A stretch of 64,000 bases of DNA from Candidatus Thiodiazotropha sp. (ex Epidulcina cf. delphinae) (GTDB taxonomy: Bacteria; Pseudomonadota; Gammaproteobacteria; Chromatiales; Chromatiaceae), in NCBI GenBank assembly GCA_025656455.1, contig JAHXHS010000019.1:1-64000 (forward strand). Reading direction: 5' to 3'. Each line of letters starts with the position of its first letter. Position 1 is the first letter of the stretch. Shown here piece by piece: positions 1 to 8,340 of this stretch. Below the pieces are notes generated by a model. It had not been told where the DNA came from. It was given only the letters and a program-made list of their open reading frames with translations, and did no database searches. Both the position numbers and the translations under genes were made by a program.

Positions 1-3
1 TCT

Positions 4-80
4 AGCCAGCCTTCTCAGAAGGCTGGCTCAATAGCCCCCTTTTAGGGGGCATAAGGCAATTCCGGGTTCTTTGAACCCGG
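4..80. repeat. three tandem perfect hairpins
   Basis: Three perfect inverted repeats follow one another in under 80 bases. The first has 12-base arms at 4-15 and 17-28, the second 7-base arms at 34-40 and 44-50, and the third 8-base arms at 62-69 and 73-80. The loops are 1, 3 and 3 bases, so the first would open a few pairs to form a real loop. They could be stacked terminators of a gene left of the window or ends of a degraded mobile element. No clear T-run follows any of them. Confidence 0.6.
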
Positions 81-241
81 ATGTTTAGTTTCTGATCTGC
101 ATTGCCATTGGCGTGGTCCCGGACAAAGCGACCGTCGTTATGCCCGACACCCACCATCGTCTTCGCCTATGATCAAATAGATCAGCAATCAGCATGTTAT
201 TGAAAGAGGGATTAGAATCGCTGAAAAGCTTCCCCCAAACC

Positions 242-256
242 CCAGCCTCTGGCTGG
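242..256. terminator. hairpin after the toxin-antitoxin operon
   Basis: A perfect 6-base stem (CCAGCC/GGCTGG) with a 3-base loop lies about ten bases beyond the toxin stop codon, in the direction of its transcription. On the minus strand no clear T-run follows it, so it is only a candidate terminator. Confidence 0.35.
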
Positions 257-266
257 TATTTTGTCG

Positions 267-569
267 TTAAGGCTCTCTCGGAATATCATCCGGCTCCAAA
301 TGCTGCCGTTTATGGATCACGGCCAGCACTTCGATGAGGTTGTCAGGCTTGATCTCGTACAGAATCCGGTAGGAGTAAAGCCCCAGTTCCCGCACGGCAT
401 CTTCATTCAGTTCCAACACTTTGTGCCCTTTACGGGGCAGCTCATCCAGACCGATGGTTTTTTGCACCAGTTCTTCACTGACACGCCTGGCATAGAGGGG
501 TGAATCCTGGGCAATGTAATCGTGAATATGGTGAAGTTGGGCTTTAGCGTGAGCGGTCCACTTCACCAT
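267..569 (-). CDS. RelE/ParE-family type II toxin
   Basis: This 100-residue protein has the RelE/ParE pattern: an N-terminal helical hairpin beginning with a basic WTAHAKAQL stretch, then RVSEELVQ, a VLEL strand, VRELGLYSYRILYEI in the core beta sheet, and the closing VLAVIHKRQ strand. Family members are either mRNA interferases acting at the ribosome or gyrase poisons; the sequence does not decide which. Its start overlaps the stop of the upstream gene at 563-751 by 7 bases, so the pair is co-translated, antitoxin first. It looks intact. Confidence 0.85.
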   Translation of the reverse strand: MVKWTAHAKAQLHHIHDYIAQDSPLYARRVSEELVQKTIGLDELPRKGHKVLELNEDAVRELGLYSYRILYEIKPDNLIEVLAVIHKRQHLEPDDIPREP

Positions 570-751
570 AATTGAATATCCTTGAGCACCTCTTCAGCCG
601 GTTGGGTCTTGCCTTCGGCGGCATCTTGCTGGCCACGGCGGATATTCTCCAGGACATAGAGCCGATACATGATCTCTTCGGTATTGGCGTTGTCAGGTAG
701 CCGCTGGATGGCATCCAGGGCTTCCTGTTTTGCAGAATGGGCGTGCGACAT
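563..751 (-). CDS. antitoxin of the RelE/ParE pair
   Basis: This is a 62-residue acidic helical protein ending in DIQLW, immediately upstream of and overlapping the RelE-like toxin. It has a strong ribosome binding site (AAAGGAGG about seven bases before the ATG). The EEIMYRLYVLENIRRGQQDAAEGKT stretch (split here by the core VLENIRRGQ) is typical of small antitoxins that wrap the toxin with a C-terminal helix. Size, position and overlap support the role. No DNA-binding fold can be named with certainty. Confidence 0.8.
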   Translation of the reverse strand: MSHAHSAKQEALDAIQRLPDNANTEEIMYRLYVLENIRRGQQDAAEGKTQPAEEVLKDIQLW

Positions 752-863
752 GATTGAACCTCCTTTGGGTGTTAAGTGCTCAAAGGCTCAGCTATTTTAA
801 CCGGACCTTATATAATTATCAGCTATTCAGCAGTTAATACCAGACAACCGTCCATCACCCTGA
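752..863. other. short intergenic stretch upstream of the antitoxin
   Basis: The minus strand here carries the antitoxin ribosome binding site and an AT-rich stretch around 805-820 that could hold its promoter. No operator palindrome or convincing hexamer pair is visible. Confidence 0.4.
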
Positions 864-1077
864 CTTTCACCGGGGGTTAACCTCAAACCCTGCCTGTTGC
901 AGCCAATAGCCTTTGCCGGCATCGACCTCGAGCAAGCGTTCCACATCGTCTACCACTACGATCAGGCCGGCAACCGGGTCCAGTCCAACGGCAACCACTA
1001 CGACGCCAACAACCGCATGACCGTCGCCTATGACGGGCGCAACGATGTCCTGTCCGCATGTCCGTCGAACCGGTAGT
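864..1077 (+). pseudogene. fragment of an RHS/YD-repeat protein
   Basis: One plus-strand frame, open from 864 to a stop at 1075-1077, encodes tandem YD-repeat motifs: VYHYDQAGNRV, then NGNHYDANNRMTVAYDGRNDV. These are the signature of RHS/polymorphic-toxin shells of 1000 residues or more. Here only about 70 residues remain, without start codon, ribosome binding site or C-terminal toxin. It is therefore a relic of a much longer gene, probably broken by the adjoining transposon remnants. Confidence 0.7.
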
Positions 1078-1081
1078 ATCG

Positions 1082-1120
1082 AAAAACAGCCCCAAAAATG
1101 GCTCATTCCTGGCTGTTTTT
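1082..1120. terminator. stem-loop with T-run
   Basis: Perfect 10-base arms (AAAAACAGCC at 1082-1091 and its complement at 1111-1120) enclose a 19-base loop. The inner CAGCC/GGCTG pairs followed by TTTTT give the form of a rho-independent terminator on the plus strand, and A/T symmetry could make it bidirectional. It lies between the RHS fragment and the transposase remnant, so it may instead be part of an IS end. Confidence 0.5.
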
Positions 1121-1186
1121 CCGGCTTTTCCGCGGACGGTGCTTTATCCGCCCAGCCACATCTGTTTTACGTCATCAACCGGCGCT

Positions 1187-1757
1187 TCAATAGCGCAGAT
1201 AATACCCCGTCAACAACCCGTCCCAGGCCTCGAAGCGGTCACATTGCCGGGGAGGTGTGGCATAACAGTCAATCCCCGCCCAGACCTCCGCCGGGGTGCG
1301 GCCGTGCAGATGCTGGTGCGGCCGCAGATGATTGTACCAAACCCGAAACAGGTTCAGAGCCGCCTCGAGTTGCTCCTTTGAGTCGACTTCCCAATGATCG
1401 AGCTTCCCTTTCAGGGTGCCGAAGCAACGCTCGATGCGCCCGTTCATCCAGGGGCATCCCGGCACCGTGGTCTGATGTTTGATATTAAGCAACCACAAAC
1501 CGATCTGAAACAGTTTTGCCTGAAAGACCGGTTCGTTGTCGGTGCGAATGCACCGGGGTTTGCCATAGCGCCGGATGACGCGGATGAGCTGTTCCAGCAG
1601 GGTCAAGGCCGTCTTGTCCGCCAAGGCGGTGAGGGTCAGATTGGCGCGGTGGCGTGCTCCACGATGCCGAGCAGGGTGTGGGTGTTGCTCTGGCAGTCGG
1701 TTTTGCCGGTCAGGTCCAGGCCCCAGATCCGTTGCAGGGGAACCGGGCGGGGCGGCC
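1187..1757 (-). pseudogene. IS481/IS3-like transposase, truncated and frameshifted
   Basis: The minus strand encodes an rve/DDE integrase core. The first acidic residue is in IWGLDLTGKT, the second in CIRTDNEPVF, and the catalytic E in NGRIERCFGTLKGK, followed by the family tail WYNHLRPHQHLHGRTPAEVW. Two defects are visible. The reading frame shifts near 1645-1650, where GIVEHAT should run into RANLTLTALADKT and one base appears to be missing. The N-terminal helix-turn-helix half is also absent. The element cannot encode an active transposase unless the frameshift is a sequencing error, and even then it lacks its N-terminus. Confidence 0.8.
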
Positions 1758-1969
1758 GTTGATTGGTTTAGATTCAGGCGAGTATTTTTTTCTTACGACC
1801 AAGCTTGACCGGCACACCATTGGCCACTCAGTCGATATCCATTTCTATCTGTCGGGTAGGGTTAGTGGATAACGCAGCATTATGTGTGGCCCTATCGGTG
1901 TCACCCAAACTCCCGCTGGGGGCTGACAAGGTGCGGTAGAGCCGCGGCCTGTTCTGGATCCTCCGCCCG

Positions 1970-2466
1970 CCACGGGCATGCCGCCTGCTGGGCGCATGTG
2001 CGGCGAAAGTTTGTAGAGGCGACCCATGGGCGCAAGCACACGGCGGCGGGTCACCAGATAATGGCCTTGATCCGCAAGCGGTACCAAGTTGAGCGGGGGA
2101 CAAAGGATAAGACCCCACAGGCACGACAAGTGATCCACCAGGAACAGACTGGGCCGCTCCTTGATAAGATCAAATCGTGCTCGATCAGAAAGTGGTACAG
2201 GTGCTACCCAAGAGTCTGCTCAGTGTAGCCATCGCCTACACCCTGGGGCTCTGGCCAAAGCCGACCACCTATCTTGAGGATGGTCACATTGAGATCGATA
2301 ACAATAAGGCGGAGAATGCCATCCGCTCCTTTGTGGTGGGTAGCAAGGCAGTCCAAGTGGTGCGCAGACAAGCGCCACGCTCTATACACGGGTAGAGACA
2401 GCCAAGGCGAATGACCTGGAGCCCTGGACCTATCTGAATTATAGTGATCGGGTCAGTTCAGCCTAA
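1970..2466 (+). pseudogene. IS66-family transposase (TnpC) C-terminal remnant
   Basis: Three plus-strand frames read in series give the C-terminal part of IS66 TnpC: CWAHVRRKFVEA, then VLPKSLLSVAIAYTLGLWPK with YLEDGHIEIDNNKAENAIR, then ATLYTRVETAKANDLEPW. The characteristic IEIDNNKAENAIR catalytic-region motif is kept. Frame changes near 2180 and 2350 break the gene, and all N-terminal sequence is missing. The remnant ends directly against the metallopeptidase gene, marking an old insertion point at the left edge of the AT-rich block. Confidence 0.85.
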
Positions 2467-3029
2467 GTAGGTTGTTTGAAAACCTGGTTCTTGAGAAAGA
2501 GATATTTTTTCTCTATCCGGTAAAGAACCTCGGGTTTTAGAAGATAGATCGCATAAGACTCAGCAAAATCTTCATTGGCATTTCTTGCTGCATAGGTGGA
2601 AACGTAAGAAGATACTGGGTATATATTGTTTACCCAGCGCTTTCTAAGTACACTGGATAAATTGTTCTTATAAACGAAATGACCAACTTCATGATAAAGC
2701 AAATGAACGAAATTTTGCTTTGAATCAAATTCATAGATGTTTATCCAGCGTTCGTCGTGATAATAGTCACCGTTACTGCGAAAGTCAGGTATCGGGTATG
2801 GTGTGTCCTGTGTGTTATAGTAGCCTATCGCTCGCTGAATAATACGATTAGGATCATAAGCTATCTCGCGCAAACCGATTAAATGACTGGCTGGAAGAGC
2901 TTCAAGGGCTTCTAGTATCTCATCAACCGATACGATTGTCTGATTAGAGAAACCGGAAATGCGCAGATTGAGTGTTCTTTGATTGACGAATCGATCTTGA
3001 GACGCTTTTCGTTTTATATATTTGTGCAT
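2463..3029 (-). CDS. small HExxH zinc metallopeptidase (anthrax-LF/Pro-Pro endopeptidase-like)
   Basis: This 188-residue protein has a clear zincin motif, HEVGH at residues 113-117, preceded by NFVHLLY, and a downstream NEDFAES (E153, E157) that should supply the third zinc ligand. HEVGH followed about 40 residues later by EDFAES is the arrangement of the anthrax lethal factor/Pro-Pro endopeptidase superfamily of secreted or injected proteases. No Sec signal peptide or membrane segment is visible, so if exported it must use another route. It is transcribed away from the flagellar-type operon and shares its low GC content. Its role as an effector of that apparatus is inference from position only. 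It could also be a host-genome housekeeping or phage-derived protease. Confidence 0.7.
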   Translation of the reverse strand: MHKYIKRKASQDRFVNQRTLNLRISGFSNQTIVSVDEILEALEALPASHLIGLREIAYDPNRIIQRAIGYYNTQDTPYPIPDFRSNGDYYHDERWINIYEFDSKQNFVHLLYHEVGHFVYKNNLSSVLRKRWVNNIYPVSSYVSTYAARNANEDFAESYAIYLLKPEVLYRIEKKYLFLKNQVFKQPT

Positions 3030-3333
3030 GATAAACAGTCTAATTTAGGAATTTATTTCACTCTTGAACAAACTCTAGCAAAATAGCATACGATCTCAGC
3101 AAAATTACATGGATTTAGCTTAAATAGCTATATGTCAAGAAGTTATATTCCATCTCTAAAGTAGTGGCTTAAAGCAGAGTTTACAAAAAAACGTTTGTAC
3201 GCAGCGGACTTGATATGATATAAACAACGCTCAATTTTACTCTTGACAATAGGGTAATCAAGAAAAGTAGAGAAAAGTTTAGGCTCATGGACTACGGGAT
3301 ACTCGGAAGTTTCAGCAGAGCCTGGAGAGAAGG
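3030..3333. other. divergent intergenic region before fliQ
   Basis: This AT-rich region of 304 bases lies between two divergently transcribed genes and should contain both promoters. A TTGACA hexamer occurs at 3243-3248, but the expected -10 position has no good match. No FliA-type or sigma-54-type site of good quality is seen. An antisense open frame (3143-3355) overlaps fliQ and has no family features. Confidence 0.4.
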
Positions 3334-3603
3334 ATGATGACACCGGATTTAGCACTCGCGCTGTCTAACGAGATGTTATGGACAGCGATTATGGTAAGCG
3401 CTCCTGTATTAGGGCTCAGTATGCTTGTGGGATTGATCATTAGCATACTGCAGGTTGTTACCCAAATTCAGGAAATGTCCCTTACCTTCATACCAAAAAT
3501 CTTCACCGTAGCCGTCACCCTTATTATTTTCGGGCCTTGGATGTTGAGGTCTGTGATGAGTTTCGCTACGAGTGCCATTTCAAATATTCCCCAATATTTT
3601 TAA
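3334..3603 (+). CDS. fliQ: flagellar export gate protein FliQ
   Basis: This 89-residue inner-membrane protein has the two hydrophobic helices of FliQ/SctS: one around MVSAPVLGLSMLVGLIISILQ, split by the conserved VTQIQEMSLTFIPK loop, and a second around VAVTLIIFGPWM. FliQ forms the outer part of the FliPQR export gate. The length is normal. It is the first gene of the long plus-strand operon and is followed after two bases by fliR. The order fliQ-fliR-flhB-flhA places the gate genes first, while fliP lies at the far end of the cluster, which is an unusual split. Confidence 0.95.
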   Translation: MMTPDLALALSNEMLWTAIMVSAPVLGLSMLVGLIISILQVVTQIQEMSLTFIPKIFTVAVTLIIFGPWMLRSVMSFATSAISNIPQYF

Positions 3604-3605
3604 AT

Positions 3606-4370
3606 ATGCACGTTAGCCTGGAAGCACAATTTGCAACTGACGTGTTATTCGCTACTGTCCGATTATCAGGTTTAATGCTTCTATCTCCTCTTTTTTCAAT
3701 TGCTCAGGTCCCATCGAAAATAAAAGCCATGTGGCTACTTGCCACAGCATTTATTTTGATTTCTGGAGTTGGCCTAAAGGGAGAGGCTATGCCAATGTCT
3801 GCTTTCGAATTGGGATTGGCAGTCTTTCAAGAGATGTTAATCGGAGCATTACTAGCTTTCGGTCTCTTTACTGCTTTTGGAGCGTTTCTTGTCGGAGGGC
3901 GGCTACTTGACTTTCAAATGGGATTTGGTGTGGCGAGCCTGATTGATCCGGCAACTCGCTCACAAAACCCGTTATTGGGAACGTTGCTTTCTTTATTAGC
4001 GGTTGCGGTTTTCTTTGCAATCAATGGACATCATATGATGATAAGGGGCCTGGCATATTCTTTAAATCACTTACCACCCGGGAGTGGGTTAATTGATTTT
4101 GAAATAACCGATTTGGTAAAGCAGTTTGGCTATATGTTCAGCTTTGGAATAGCTCTTGTTGCACCAGCAGTTATTACCCTTCTTCTTATCGATGCCGGAA
4201 TGGCTGTTGCGGCACGCACTATGCCGCAAGTTAATATGTTTATCGTTGGGTTTCCTATAAAAATATTCATAGGTTTGCTGATGTTGGCACTATCTATCAA
4301 TTTCCTTACTCCTATAATGGAACGAATTTTCAGTTCTATTTTCTTGTTTTGGGAGAGAGTAATAGGCTAG
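3606..4370 (+). CDS. fliR: flagellar export gate protein FliR
   Basis: This 254-residue protein has the multi-helix hydrophobic profile of FliR/SctT, with conserved stretches LMLLSPLFSIAQVPSKIKAM near the start, GFGVASLIDPATRSQNP in the middle and PQVNMFIVGFPIKIFIGL near the end. FliR completes the FliPQR pore, where one copy nucleates the gate. The start is taken at ATG 3606, two bases after fliQ; an upstream start would run 69 bases into fliQ. It is full length and looks intact. Confidence 0.95.
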   Translation: MHVSLEAQFATDVLFATVRLSGLMLLSPLFSIAQVPSKIKAMWLLATAFILISGVGLKGEAMPMSAFELGLAVFQEMLIGALLAFGLFTAFGAFLVGGRLLDFQMGFGVASLIDPATRSQNPLLGTLLSLLAVAVFFAINGHHMMIRGLAYSLNHLPPGSGLIDFEITDLVKQFGYMFSFGIALVAPAVITLLLIDAGMAVAARTMPQVNMFIVGFPIKIFIGLLMLALSINFLTPIMERIFSSIFLFWERVIG

Positions 4371-4374
4371 AGAT

Positions 4375-5475
4375 ATGGCTGACCATCAACAAGAGCAAGA
4401 TCGAACTGAACAAGCGACGCCGTTTAAACTAAAGGAAGCGCGGCGTAGAGGCCAGGTAGCGAAGAGTCTCGAACTGAATTCTGTTTTTATTATCGGCATT
4501 ATGCTTGGATTAGCCTATTTACTCGGTAGTCAAATGTTTTATAAACAACTTGATTTGAGCCGGGCACTTTTAAGCAATCATGATATACAAGCGGTTTCAC
4601 CTGAAAATATCACAAACTTATTTGAAGTTATGCTAAAAGAACTTATTGGAATTTCCTGGCCATATTTACTGGCAATAATACTAACACCAATAGCGATCAC
4701 ATTGATGCAAACCGGACCTGTATTCTCATTATTTCCAATAAAACCTGATTTTAAGCGGATAAACCCTGTTGAGGGTTTTAAAAGAATTTTCTCAATCCGT
4801 CTACTTTATGAGTCACTTAAAACAATTGTTAAGATTTGTTTATTTGGCATGTTGATTTATTTTTCAATAAAAAACGCACTACCAAAAATGATGGCGCTAG
4901 TTGACAGAGACCCTGACACATACGCAACATCCATATTGTATTTTACCTTGAATTTAGGATTTCAGTTGTTCATCGCAATGATAATTATAGGTATATTAGA
5001 TCTGGCGTACACACGCTGGGATTATGCAAAAAAAATGCGCATGAGTAGACGTGAGGTTAAAGATGAAGTCAAGCGGCGAGAAGGTGATCCTCTTATACGC
5101 GCTAAAAGAAGAGAGCTGCAAAAGGAGGCAATAAAGCGCGCCGGATCAATTCGGCGCGTGCCTGATGCCGATGTATTAATTACCAATCCATTGAGAATAG
5201 CAGTAGCAATCAAATATGATCGAAACAAAATGATCGCGCCAAGTGTTATAGCAAAAGGATCAGGTGATATCGCAAAAAAAATGCGCATGATTGCGAGAAA
5301 AAATGGTATTGTAATCGTAGAGAAAAAGTCGCTGGCGCGTAAATTATTCAAGAAAGTCGGTATAGACAAGCCAATCCCCGAAGATCTATATCCCGCAGTT
5401 GCTAAAATCCTCGTATGGTATTATTCGATAAATGACAATCGTAAGAGTCTTGCGAATGCAGTATACGCTGGGTAA
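4375..5475 (+). CDS. flhB: flagellar export switch protein FlhB with atypical NPLR motif
   Basis: This 366-residue protein has the N-terminal basic DRTEQATPFKLKEARRRGQ signature, four membrane helices and the cytoplasmic domain with EVKDEVKRREGDP. FlhB/SctU controls which substrate class the gate accepts, and self-cleaves between N and P of an NPTH loop. Here that loop reads NPLR at residues 271-274 (bases 5185-5196) in the context DVLITNPLRIAVAIKYD, so the N-P pair is kept but T and H are both replaced. The histidine is not strictly required for cleavage in all relatives, but losing both is unusual and may alter or abolish the switch. The rest of the protein is well preserved. Confidence 0.93.
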   Translation: MADHQQEQDRTEQATPFKLKEARRRGQVAKSLELNSVFIIGIMLGLAYLLGSQMFYKQLDLSRALLSNHDIQAVSPENITNLFEVMLKELIGISWPYLLAIILTPIAITLMQTGPVFSLFPIKPDFKRINPVEGFKRIFSIRLLYESLKTIVKICLFGMLIYFSIKNALPKMMALVDRDPDTYATSILYFTLNLGFQLFIAMIIIGILDLAYTRWDYAKKMRMSRREVKDEVKRREGDPLIRAKRRELQKEAIKRAGSIRRVPDADVLITNPLRIAVAIKYDRNKMIAPSVIAKGSGDIAKKMRMIARKNGIVIVEKKSLARKLFKKVGIDKPIPEDLYPAVAKILVWYYSINDNRKSLANAVYAG

Positions 5476-5492
5476 TAGTTTGTAGATTCGAT

Positions 5493-7529
5493 ATGCAGAG
5501 TACAGTCGCATCATTTAAAAATCAGTCGGACCTAATTCTTGTCCTTGGTATGATCTGCATCTTAACGGTGCTGTTTACGCCAATACCTTATCCACTGCTT
5601 GACTTTTTGTTGATATGTAATTTTAGTTTTGCTCTTTTGATAATGTTACTGTCAGTATATGTTGATAAACCTATACAGTTTTCGACATTTCCTTCAATCC
5701 TCTTGATAGCAACGCTATTTCGTCTTGCTCTTAACATTTCTGCAACTCGCCTGATACTTGGTGATGCGGATGCCGGGCGGGTGATAGAAGCTATAGGAAA
5801 TTATGTTGTAGGAGGCAACTACGTTATCGGATTAATTGTTTTCCTTGTTTTGATCGTGGTTCAGTATGTTGTAGTCACAAATGGCGCGCAACGCGTTGCT
5901 GAGGTGGCTGCGCGCTTTACACTTGATGCCATGCCTGGGAAGCAAATGAGCATTGACGCTGATTTGAATATGGGATTGATAGATGAAGCAGATGCAAGGG
6001 ATAGACGTAAAGAAATCGAAAAAGAGGCTAATTTTTATGGCGCCATGGATGGAGCAAGTAAGTTTGTTAAAGGCGATGCGATTGCAGGCATTATAATAAT
6101 ATTTATAGATATAATTGGTGGATTAACCATTGGAATTGCGCAGCAGGGAATGCAATGGGACGATGCTCTACACCAATATACTTTGCTTACGGTTGGTGAT
6201 GGAATTGTTACACAGATACCTGCTTTGGTAATTGCAACAGGAACCGGCCTAATCGTTACACGTGCTGCATCGGATGAATTCCTGAGTAAAGCAATCACTA
6301 GTCAAATCATTTCCCATCCTAAGACTCTATTTTTAATAGGATTTGTTTTGCTGGTATTTATGTTTTTACCAGGCATTCCTATTGTGCCCACCTTAATCGT
6401 CTTTATTATTGTGGCTGCAGCAGTCTATTTTGCACTAAAGGCAAAGAAACGAGATAGTCAGGAAAGTATTGCTGATGCGAAAGAGGATGAAACACAAGAC
6501 CTCTATGAAATGCTGCATATTGATCCGATTGAAATAGCAGTTGGCAGCGATTTGATATACTTGGTAGGTGGAGAAGACAGCCTGCTAATGGAGAGAATTG
6601 TCGGTTTTAGAAAACAATTCGCAATGGAAAATGGCTTTGTGATACCTAAAATTCGGGTCAAGGACAATAAAAAAACTCCATCTCACGGGTACCAAGTATC
6701 CGTACATGGTGCAAAAGTAGGATCTGGAGAGATATATCCGGAAAAAGTATTGGCAATAAATCCGGGTCAAGCAAAAGAATTGAAGGAGAAGGTCATAACC
6801 AAGGATCCTACTTATGGGTTGCCTGCATACTGGATTAATAAGGATGAAAGAACCGCTGCAGATGATTCGGGTTATACAGTAGTTGATCCTATAACAGTTC
6901 TTGTGACGCATGTAACTGAGATTATCCGCCAAGATGCTAGCAATTTACTATCGCGTGCAGAAACTGAGCGTCTGGTAGGCACAGTTAGAAAAAGTGACTC
7001 TGGTCTGGTTGACGAACTTGTCCCAACAATCATGTCATATACTGAAATTCAGAAAGTTCTCCAACATTTATTGAAGGAAAAAGTATCTATACGTAATCTA
7101 ATACAAATTTTAGAAGTATTGCTAGATAACGGCGCAAATGAAAAAGATCCGGCCAGGTTAACGGAGCTCGTTAGGATGAAATTAGGTCCAATTATCTGTG
7201 AAGGGCTAGCGAACAGTTCTGGAGAGTTATATGTACTTGTTTTAGATCCTACCATTGAACAGACAATTGCTCAGGGTGTTAAACGTGTACAGGATAAGGA
7301 GAGCCTCTCTCTTGAGCCCCAGTTTGCCGAACAAGTTCTTTCAAAGTTAACCTCTCAAGTCGAAAAGATGATGCGTTCGAGTAAAATTCCGGTGCTTCTT
7401 TGTGCACCAGAGTTAAGGCAGCATATTAGGAGGTTAACAGAGCGAGTCATGCCGCAACTGTTTATCTTATCGATGTCAGAGGTACCTACCAATATGCCGG
7501 TTAAATCATATGGAATGGTAGTGATATGA
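5493..7529 (+). CDS. flhA: flagellar export apparatus protein FlhA
   Basis: This 678-residue protein has the FHIPEP/SctV architecture: eight N-terminal membrane helices, the highly conserved cytoplasmic loop (RFTLDAMPGKQMSIDADLN, then RRKEIEKEANFYGAMDGASK) and a large C-terminal cytosolic domain from about residue 330 that forms the nonameric docking ring for chaperones and substrates. Length is normal for the family. It starts 17 bases after flhB. In other systems FlhA recruits FlgN/FliS/FliT chaperones; none of these is encoded in this cluster, so its late-substrate partners here are unknown. Confidence 0.96.
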   Translation: MQSTVASFKNQSDLILVLGMICILTVLFTPIPYPLLDFLLICNFSFALLIMLLSVYVDKPIQFSTFPSILLIATLFRLALNISATRLILGDADAGRVIEAIGNYVVGGNYVIGLIVFLVLIVVQYVVVTNGAQRVAEVAARFTLDAMPGKQMSIDADLNMGLIDEADARDRRKEIEKEANFYGAMDGASKFVKGDAIAGIIIIFIDIIGGLTIGIAQQGMQWDDALHQYTLLTVGDGIVTQIPALVIATGTGLIVTRAASDEFLSKAITSQIISHPKTLFLIGFVLLVFMFLPGIPIVPTLIVFIIVAAAVYFALKAKKRDSQESIADAKEDETQDLYEMLHIDPIEIAVGSDLIYLVGGEDSLLMERIVGFRKQFAMENGFVIPKIRVKDNKKTPSHGYQVSVHGAKVGSGEIYPEKVLAINPGQAKELKEKVITKDPTYGLPAYWINKDERTAADDSGYTVVDPITVLVTHVTEIIRQDASNLLSRAETERLVGTVRKSDSGLVDELVPTIMSYTEIQKVLQHLLKEKVSIRNLIQILEVLLDNGANEKDPARLTELVRMKLGPIICEGLANSSGELYVLVLDPTIEQTIAQGVKRVQDKESLSLEPQFAEQVLSKLTSQVEKMMRSSKIPVLLCAPELRQHIRRLTERVMPQLFILSMSEVPTNMPVKSYGMVVI

Positions 7530-7593
7530 TAGTGATATCACCAGCAAAATACGTTTATCGTAAAATAGTTATTAACATAGAGGAGCCTGAAAC

Positions 7594-8325
7594 ATGTCAG
7601 ACATCATGGCAATAGTTGAGACGAGTATTGCCTCCAGCCTAGACAGGTTGAGTGTTATTAGCCACAATTTGGCAAACTCGACAAATACAGGATATAAAAG
7701 AGATATTTATATTGATCGCGGCTTCCAGAAAATTTTTACATCTGCTGTAAATAACCGATCCCACAATAATCTTGCTGTAGAGTCACGAAAGACGATTACT
7801 GACATGCAACCAGGAGTTCTTAAATTCACAGGAAATTCTCTTGATCTTGCCATAGAGGGGGATGCGTATTTTCAAGTCAAAACAAAAAATGGTATAGGTT
7901 ACACTAGAAACGGCGCTTTTGGTGTTGACTCTAGTGGAAGATTGATAACCAAACATGGCCATATAATCCAAGGTATAGATGGCGACATCAGAATAAACAC
8001 AACTACTCCTCGTATTGATGACTCAGGAAATATCTGGGATAGAGATAAGTACGAAGGACAGTTGGCGCTTATTAGATTTGAAAACAGTGAATCACTAGTA
8101 AAATCCACTGACGGCATTTTTTTTTCCAGTAATTCTGGAAGGCAGATAGACTTAAAGCAATCGAATCAGATAAGACAGGGATATCTTGAGGCATCAAACG
8201 TCAATGCGATGAAGGAAATGGTTGACTTGATGATGGTTGTTAGACAAGTGGAAGCAAGCCAAAAAGCAATACTCGGCTATGATCAAATGCTGGAGACAGC
8301 CATTCGAGATATTGCAGAATTTTGA
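7594..8325 (+). CDS. flgF: flagellar proximal rod protein FlgF
   Basis: This 243-residue rod/hook-family protein begins with the N-terminal flg_bb_rod helix SVISHNLANSTNTGYKRD, carries the LDLAIEGDAYFQVKTKNG body motif, and ends with the family tail RQGYLEASNVNAMKEMVDLM. It assembles into the rod between MS ring and hook. A good GAGGAG site lies 11 bases upstream. The 64-base gap after flhA is one of the larger ones in the cluster and could hold an internal promoter, though none is recognisable. Confidence 0.93.
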   Translation: MSDIMAIVETSIASSLDRLSVISHNLANSTNTGYKRDIYIDRGFQKIFTSAVNNRSHNNLAVESRKTITDMQPGVLKFTGNSLDLAIEGDAYFQVKTKNGIGYTRNGAFGVDSSGRLITKHGHIIQGIDGDIRINTTTPRIDDSGNIWDRDKYEGQLALIRFENSESLVKSTDGIFFSSNSGRQIDLKQSNQIRQGYLEASNVNAMKEMVDLMMVVRQVEASQKAILGYDQMLETAIRDIAEF

Positions 8326-8340
8326 TAAAGGAGAAATAAA

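Noticed and set aside
3243..3271. TTGACA as a possible -35 box before fliQ
   Set aside because: The sequence 17 bases downstream matches the -10 consensus at only two positions. An AAAAGTTT at 3273-3280 also lacks a matching FliA -10 element.
3143..3355. A 70-codon minus-strand open frame between the protease gene and fliQ
   Set aside because: It overlaps the fliQ start and the expected promoter region, has no ribosome binding site of note and no family features.
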